From assembly GCA_034664395.1 (NCBI GenBank), contig JAXDHQ010000208.1:1-8912 (forward strand): 8,912 nucleotides of DNA, given 5' to 3'. Positions 6,498-8,912 of the stretch are shown piece by piece. Position numbers and translations under genes: made by a program. Under the pieces are notes generated by a model. That model saw only the letters and a list, made by a program, of their open reading frames with translations, had not been told where the DNA came from and made no database searches. Each line of letters starts with the position of its first letter. The first letter of the stretch is position 1. Origin of the DNA: JAOPZW01 sp034664395 (GTDB lineage: Bacteria > Actinomycetota > Thermoleophilia > Solirubrobacterales > Solirubrobacteraceae).

Positions 6498-8089
6498 CGC
6501 CCACCGTGACCACCACCGAAGGACTCGACGAGCGCTCGCGCACCGAGATCCTGAGCGCCGACGCGCTCGCGTTCCTGGAGGAGCTGCACGGCCGCTTCGG
6601 CCCGCGGCGGCGCGAGCTGCTCGCCGCGCGCACCGAGCGCCACGCGGCGCTGCAGGCGGGCGGGACGCTCGACTTCCTGCCCGAGACGAAGGAGATCCGC
6701 GACGGCGCCTGGCAGGTCGCGCCGCCCCGCGCCGACTACGCCGATCGCCGCGTCGAGATCACCGGGCCGACCGACCGCAAGCTCGTCATCAACGCGCTGA
6801 ACTCCGGCGCGCGCGGCTTCATGGCCGACTTCGAGGACGCCAACTCGCCGACCTGGGTCAACCAGGTGTCGGGCCATGTGAACCTCGTCGACGCGATCGA
6901 GGGGACGATCACGCACGAGAGCTCGGAGGGGCGTCGCTACGCCGTCGGCGAGCGTCCCGCGACGCTGCTCGTGCGACCACGCGGATGGCACCTCGACGAG
7001 AAGCACCTTTCGTTCGGCGACGGCGAGCCGTTCGCGGGCGCGTTCCTCGACTTCGGGCTGTTCGCGTTCCACGACGCGCGGCGGCTCCTCGACCACGGCT
7101 CGGGGCCGTACCTCTACCTGCCGAAGCTGGAGCACCACCTCGAGGCGAGGCTGTGGAACGACGTGTTCCTCTTCGCGCAGGAGGCGCTCGGCCTGCCGGT
7201 CGGCACGTTCCGGGCGACCGTGCTGATCGAGACGCTGCCGGCCGCCTTCCAGATGGAGGAGATCCTCTACGAGCTGCGCGACCACTCCTACGGGCTCAAC
7301 GCGGGACGCTGGGACTACATCTTCTCGATGATCAAGTGCTTCCGCGACCGGCCGGAGTTCGTGCTCCCCGACCGCAACGACGTGAGGATGACGGTGCCGT
7401 TCATGTCGGCCTACGCGCGCCGACTCGTGCAGACCTGCCACGCCCGCGGCGCGTTCGCGATGGGCGGCATGGCCGCGCTCATCCCGTCGCGCACGGACCC
7501 CGGGGCCAACCAGCGCGCGATCGACGCCGTCCGGGCCGACAAGGAGCGCGAGGCTGGCCTCGGGTTCGACGGCACCTGGGTCGCGCATCCCGACGTCGTG
7601 CCGGTCGCGATGGCGGCCTTCGACGGCACACTCGGCGCGGCCCCGAACCAGATCGACCGCCCGGTCTCCGACGAGCAGATCACCGCCGGCGACCTGCTCG
7701 ACGCGGCGTCGACGCCGGGCGAGATCACCGAGGAAGGACTGCGCGGCAACCTCAGCGTCGGCTTTCAGTACATCTCGTTCTGGCTCGGAGGCCGCGGCGC
7801 CGCCGGCATCAACAACCTCATGGAGGACGCCGCGACCGCGGAGATCTCGCGCTCGCAGATCTGGCAGTGGATCCGCCACGGCGCACAGCTCGCCGACGGC
7901 CGGACGGTGACGCGCGAGCTCGTCGCGCGGCTGCTCAACGAAGAGCTGGGGAAGATCCGTGCCGAGGTCGGCGAAGCGACGTGGCGCGCCGGCCGCCCGG
8001 AAGAGACGCTCGCGATCTTCGAGCGCGTCGCGTTCTCCGAGGACTTCCCGGAGTTCCTCACCCTGCCGGCCTACGAGCTCCTCGACTAG
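6494..8089 (+). CDS. aceB: Malate synthase A
   Basis: Malate synthase condenses glyoxylate with acetyl-CoA to malate and CoA. The 531-residue protein has the length of the A isoform (about 530), not of malate synthase G (about 720). The family signature RDHSYGLNAGRWDYIF is complete at 262-277. Other landmarks are GFMADFEDANSPTW (108-121), an active-site Arg in LLVRPRGWHLDEKH (158-171), LYLPKLE (207-213), Glu246 in VLIETLPA and Asp274 as likely Mg2+ ligands, and Asp445 in NNLMEDAATAEISRSQ as likely catalytic base. The ATG at 6494 overlaps the glcF stop; an AGGAG Shine-Dalgarno lies about 8 nt before it. The reading frame stays open far upstream inside glcF, but that part is an Arg-rich shadow. 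Last gene of the operon, it uses the glyoxylate made by GlcDEF. No isocitrate lyase is in the window. Confidence 0.97.
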   Translation: MTPTVTTTEGLDERSRTEILSADALAFLEELHGRFGPRRRELLAARTERHAALQAGGTLDFLPETKEIRDGAWQVAPPRADYADRRVEITGPTDRKLVINALNSGARGFMADFEDANSPTWVNQVSGHVNLVDAIEGTITHESSEGRRYAVGERPATLLVRPRGWHLDEKHLSFGDGEPFAGAFLDFGLFAFHDARRLLDHGSGPYLYLPKLEHHLEARLWNDVFLFAQEALGLPVGTFRATVLIETLPAAFQMEEILYELRDHSYGLNAGRWDYIFSMIKCFRDRPEFVLPDRNDVRMTVPFMSAYARRLVQTCHARGAFAMGGMAALIPSRTDPGANQRAIDAVRADKEREAGLGFDGTWVAHPDVVPVAMAAFDGTLGAAPNQIDRPVSDEQITAGDLLDAASTPGEITEEGLRGNLSVGFQYISFWLGGRGAAGINNLMEDAATAEISRSQIWQWIRHGAQLADGRTVTRELVARLLNEELGKIRAEVGEATWRAGRPEETLAIFERVAFSEDFPEFLTLPAYELLD

Positions 8090-8121
8090 CGCCGCGGCTT
8101 CGGGTGAGAAGCAGGCCGGAC

Positions 8122-8136
8122 TCGACGAATAGTCGA
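8122..8136 (+). other. Small hairpin downstream of aceB
   Basis: TCGAC (8122-8126) and GTCGA (8132-8136) form a perfect 5-bp stem with a 5-nt loop, GAATA, 33 nt after the aceB stop. No U-run follows, so it is at best a weak terminator or a 3'-end stabiliser. No better terminator is visible between aceB and the next gene. Confidence 0.22.
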
Positions 8137-8154
8137 CCCCAACCCGGCGAGCAT

Positions 8155-8175
8155 GGACCGACGGTCCGGTACGAT
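8155..8175 (+). promoter_or_regulatory. Putative -10 box with adjacent palindrome before the small Arg-rich gene
   Basis: TACGAT (8170-8175), a common actinobacterial form of the -10 hexamer, ends 8 nt before the ATG at 8184, so the transcript would have at most one or two bases of leader. No Shine-Dalgarno precedes the ATG. Just upstream, GGACC (8155-8159) and GGTCC (8163-8167) form a perfect palindrome with a 3-nt centre that could be an operator. No convincing -35 hexamer is seen. Confidence 0.4.
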
Positions 8176-8183
8176 TAACCCAG

Positions 8184-8495
8184 ATGGCAGCCGAGACCCC
8201 CTCAGCCGACTCGCTGGCCCCGTCTGAGCGCTGGCTGACGCGCCGCCGGGCGGGCCGTCAACGCCGCCGGGAGATCCGCGAGGCCGTTCGCGGCGAGTGG
8301 GAGCTCGAGCCGCGGGCTCGCGGCTGGGCCGCGGTCAGGGCTTTCGCCAAGCAGGTCGCCGACCTTGAGCAGGCCCGCCTCGTGGCTCACGCCGAGGCCG
8401 CCCGTCGCCCGCCGATTCCTCGGCCGGGCAAGTCGCAGCCCGGTGTCGGCGCCGCCGACACCGCCTCGGCGCCTCCGCGCGCCCGCCGCGCCTAG
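8184..8495 (+). CDS. Small Arg-rich hypothetical protein
   Basis: I do not recognise this 103-residue protein. It is strongly basic and Arg-rich. Residues 19-33 hold dense arginines (WLTRRRAGRQRRREIRE), residues about 34-74 look helical and amphipathic with Trp39 and Trp48, and the tail from about 74 is Pro/Ala/Arg-rich and probably disordered. There is no signal peptide, membrane segment, zinc motif or known DNA-binding motif. It is taken as real because its third codon positions are mostly G or C like its neighbours, a -10-like TACGAT sits at leaderless spacing before the ATG, and a terminator-like hairpin follows the stop. High-GC DNA throws up Arg-rich open frames by chance, so doubt remains. 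An RNA- or DNA-binding role is only a guess from charge. It stands between aceB and the permease and may belong to neither unit. Confidence 0.55.
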   Translation: MAAETPSADSLAPSERWLTRRRAGRQRRREIREAVRGEWELEPRARGWAAVRAFAKQVADLEQARLVAHAEAARRPPIPRPGKSQPGVGAADTASAPPRARRA

Positions 8496-8555
8496 CCTCA
8501 AGACCAGCAGTCCCACGACGTCCTCGCTTCGAGCGGGCAGCCCCAAGCATCCTCG

Positions 8556-8581
8556 CGGTCGGGTCACTAGACCGTTTTGTT
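8556..8581 (+). terminator. Rho-independent-like terminator after the small Arg-rich gene
   Basis: CGGTC (8556-8560) and GACCG (8570-8574) form a 5-bp stem with a 9-nt loop, followed at once by TTTTGTT (8575-8581), a rare T-run in this sequence. An alternative pairing, GGTC-ACTA-GACC (8562-8573), uses the same right arm. The site is 60 nt past the small gene's stop and about 105 nt before the permease start, so it could end the first transcript or attenuate the permease. Confidence 0.45.
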
Positions 8582-8589
8582 GGCCCGTC

Positions 8590-8680
8590 GGTCGGTAGCG
8601 CGACCTGCCGTGGGCGCACACACTTGTTGTGTGCATCGCGTCGGCGGGAGACCGGCGGCGCTCCGGCCCAACGAGGAGGA
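8590..8680 (+). promoter_or_regulatory. Structured 5' leader and ribosome binding site of the NCS1 permease gene
   Basis: The 191 nt between 8495 and 8687 hold no credible gene. After the terminator-like hairpin come GGTCG-GTAGCG-CGACC (8590-8605), then a 7-bp stem GCACACA/TGTGTGC (8616-8634) with loop CTTGT, then a GC-rich stretch (8638-8668) that can pair with itself. A strong Shine-Dalgarno, AGGAGGA (8674-8680), stands 6 nt before the GTG. This is the clearest ribosome binding site in the window and contrasts with the leaderless-looking starts elsewhere. No known riboswitch consensus was recognised, and no clear promoter was found. Confidence 0.35.
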
Positions 8681-8686
8681 TTGCCT

Positions 8687-8912
8687 GTGTCGACCGCCCC
8701 CGCGCCAAGTGGTGGTTCTTCGTTTCGAGCGAAGTTCGCCGGTCTCGTCGAGAACGAGATCCTCGAGGACTACTCGCTGCGCTATGCGCCGTCGAAGTTC
8801 CGGACGTGGAGCGAGTTCGTCGTCGCGTCGGCCGCACTCGGTGGGATCGCGTACCTGGCCGACTTCGCGATCGGCGCGTCGATCGCGATCACCTACGGCT
8901 TCACGAATGCCC
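8687..8912 (+). CDS. NCS1-family permease (nucleobase/ureide-type), partial (3' end outside window)
   Basis: The frame opens with GTG at 8687 behind a near-consensus ribosome binding site and runs off the right edge after 75 residues. A hydrophilic N-terminal tail (about 1-43) contains NEILEDYSLRYAP (23-35) and FRTWSEF (38-44). A first membrane segment follows from about residue 44, with ALGGIAYLADFAIGAS (50-65). The DYSLRYAP tail and the ALGGIAYLADFAIGA first helix are typical of NCS1 (CodB-like) permeases, which import cytosine, uracil, purines, allantoin, hydantoins or related compounds with Na+ or H+. The visible part cannot give the substrate. With allophanate hydrolase and glyoxylate-using enzymes nearby, a nitrogen heterocycle or ureide would make sense, but this is inferred. 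Confidence 0.88.
   Translation, partial: MSTAPAPSGGSSFRAKFAGLVENEILEDYSLRYAPSKFRTWSEFVVASAALGGIAYLADFAIGASIAITYGFTNA

Noticed and set aside
8496..8686. Guanidine (ykkC-type), purine or TPP riboswitch before the permease, considered because of the urea and nucleobase context.
   Set aside because: None of the conserved loop sequences I know for these classes could be found; only generic hairpins are visible.
8202..8837. Minus-strand open frame (211 codons) covering the small gene, the leader and the permease start.
   Set aside because: It runs across the recognised permease coding start and the hairpin-rich leader, has no family motif and has Arg-rich shadow composition.

Overview
The window is very GC-rich, with nearly all third codon positions G or C, and reads as a high-GC actinobacterial chromosome. 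The gene style and the apparent leaderless starts would suit a soil lineage such as the Thermoleophilia/Solirubrobacterales; that placement is an inference. No rRNA, tRNA, CRISPR array, insertion sequence or phage gene is visible.

Layout. (1) Positions 1-1225 (+): the C-terminal two thirds of an allophanate hydrolase (AtzF), cut by the left edge. (2) Positions 1364-2700 (-): a two-gene unit of an FCD-type GntR regulator and a 2-keto-4-pentenoate-hydratase-like protein, joined by an ATGA overlap and convergent with atzF; a small hairpin lies between the converging genes. (3) Positions 2701-2756: a compact divergent control region with promoter-like boxes in both directions, a 13-bp element repeated in inverted orientation next to both start codons, and a near-perfect palindrome over the forward -35 box. 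(4) Positions 2757-8089 (+): a tightly packed glcD-glcE-glcF-aceB operon with junctions of 4-bp overlap, 1-bp gap and 4-bp overlap. (5) Positions 8184-8495 (+): a small Arg-rich protein of unknown function with its own promoter-like box, followed by a terminator-like hairpin. (6) Positions 8496-8686: a leader with several hairpins. (7) Positions 8687-8912 (+): the start of an NCS1 (purine/cytosine/allantoin-type) permease, cut by the right edge.

How the genes fit together. GlcDEF oxidises glycolate to glyoxylate and malate synthase condenses glyoxylate with acetyl-CoA to malate, so the central operon is a complete glycolate-to-malate assimilation module. The divergent FCD-GntR gene sits where GlcC sits in the E. 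coli glc locus and is the obvious candidate regulator. Allophanate hydrolase (last step of ATP-dependent urea breakdown) and an NCS1 permease flank the module. Ureide (allantoin) breakdown yields both urea and glyoxylate, so the neighbourhood may be a wider purine/ureide nitrogen-and-carbon salvage region; this is inference, since no ureide-specific enzyme is visible. The hydratase-like protein coupled to the regulator has no assigned substrate and is the least explained gene here. I saw no clearly new defence or mobile system; the most unusual feature is the symmetric, apparently leaderless divergent promoter region.
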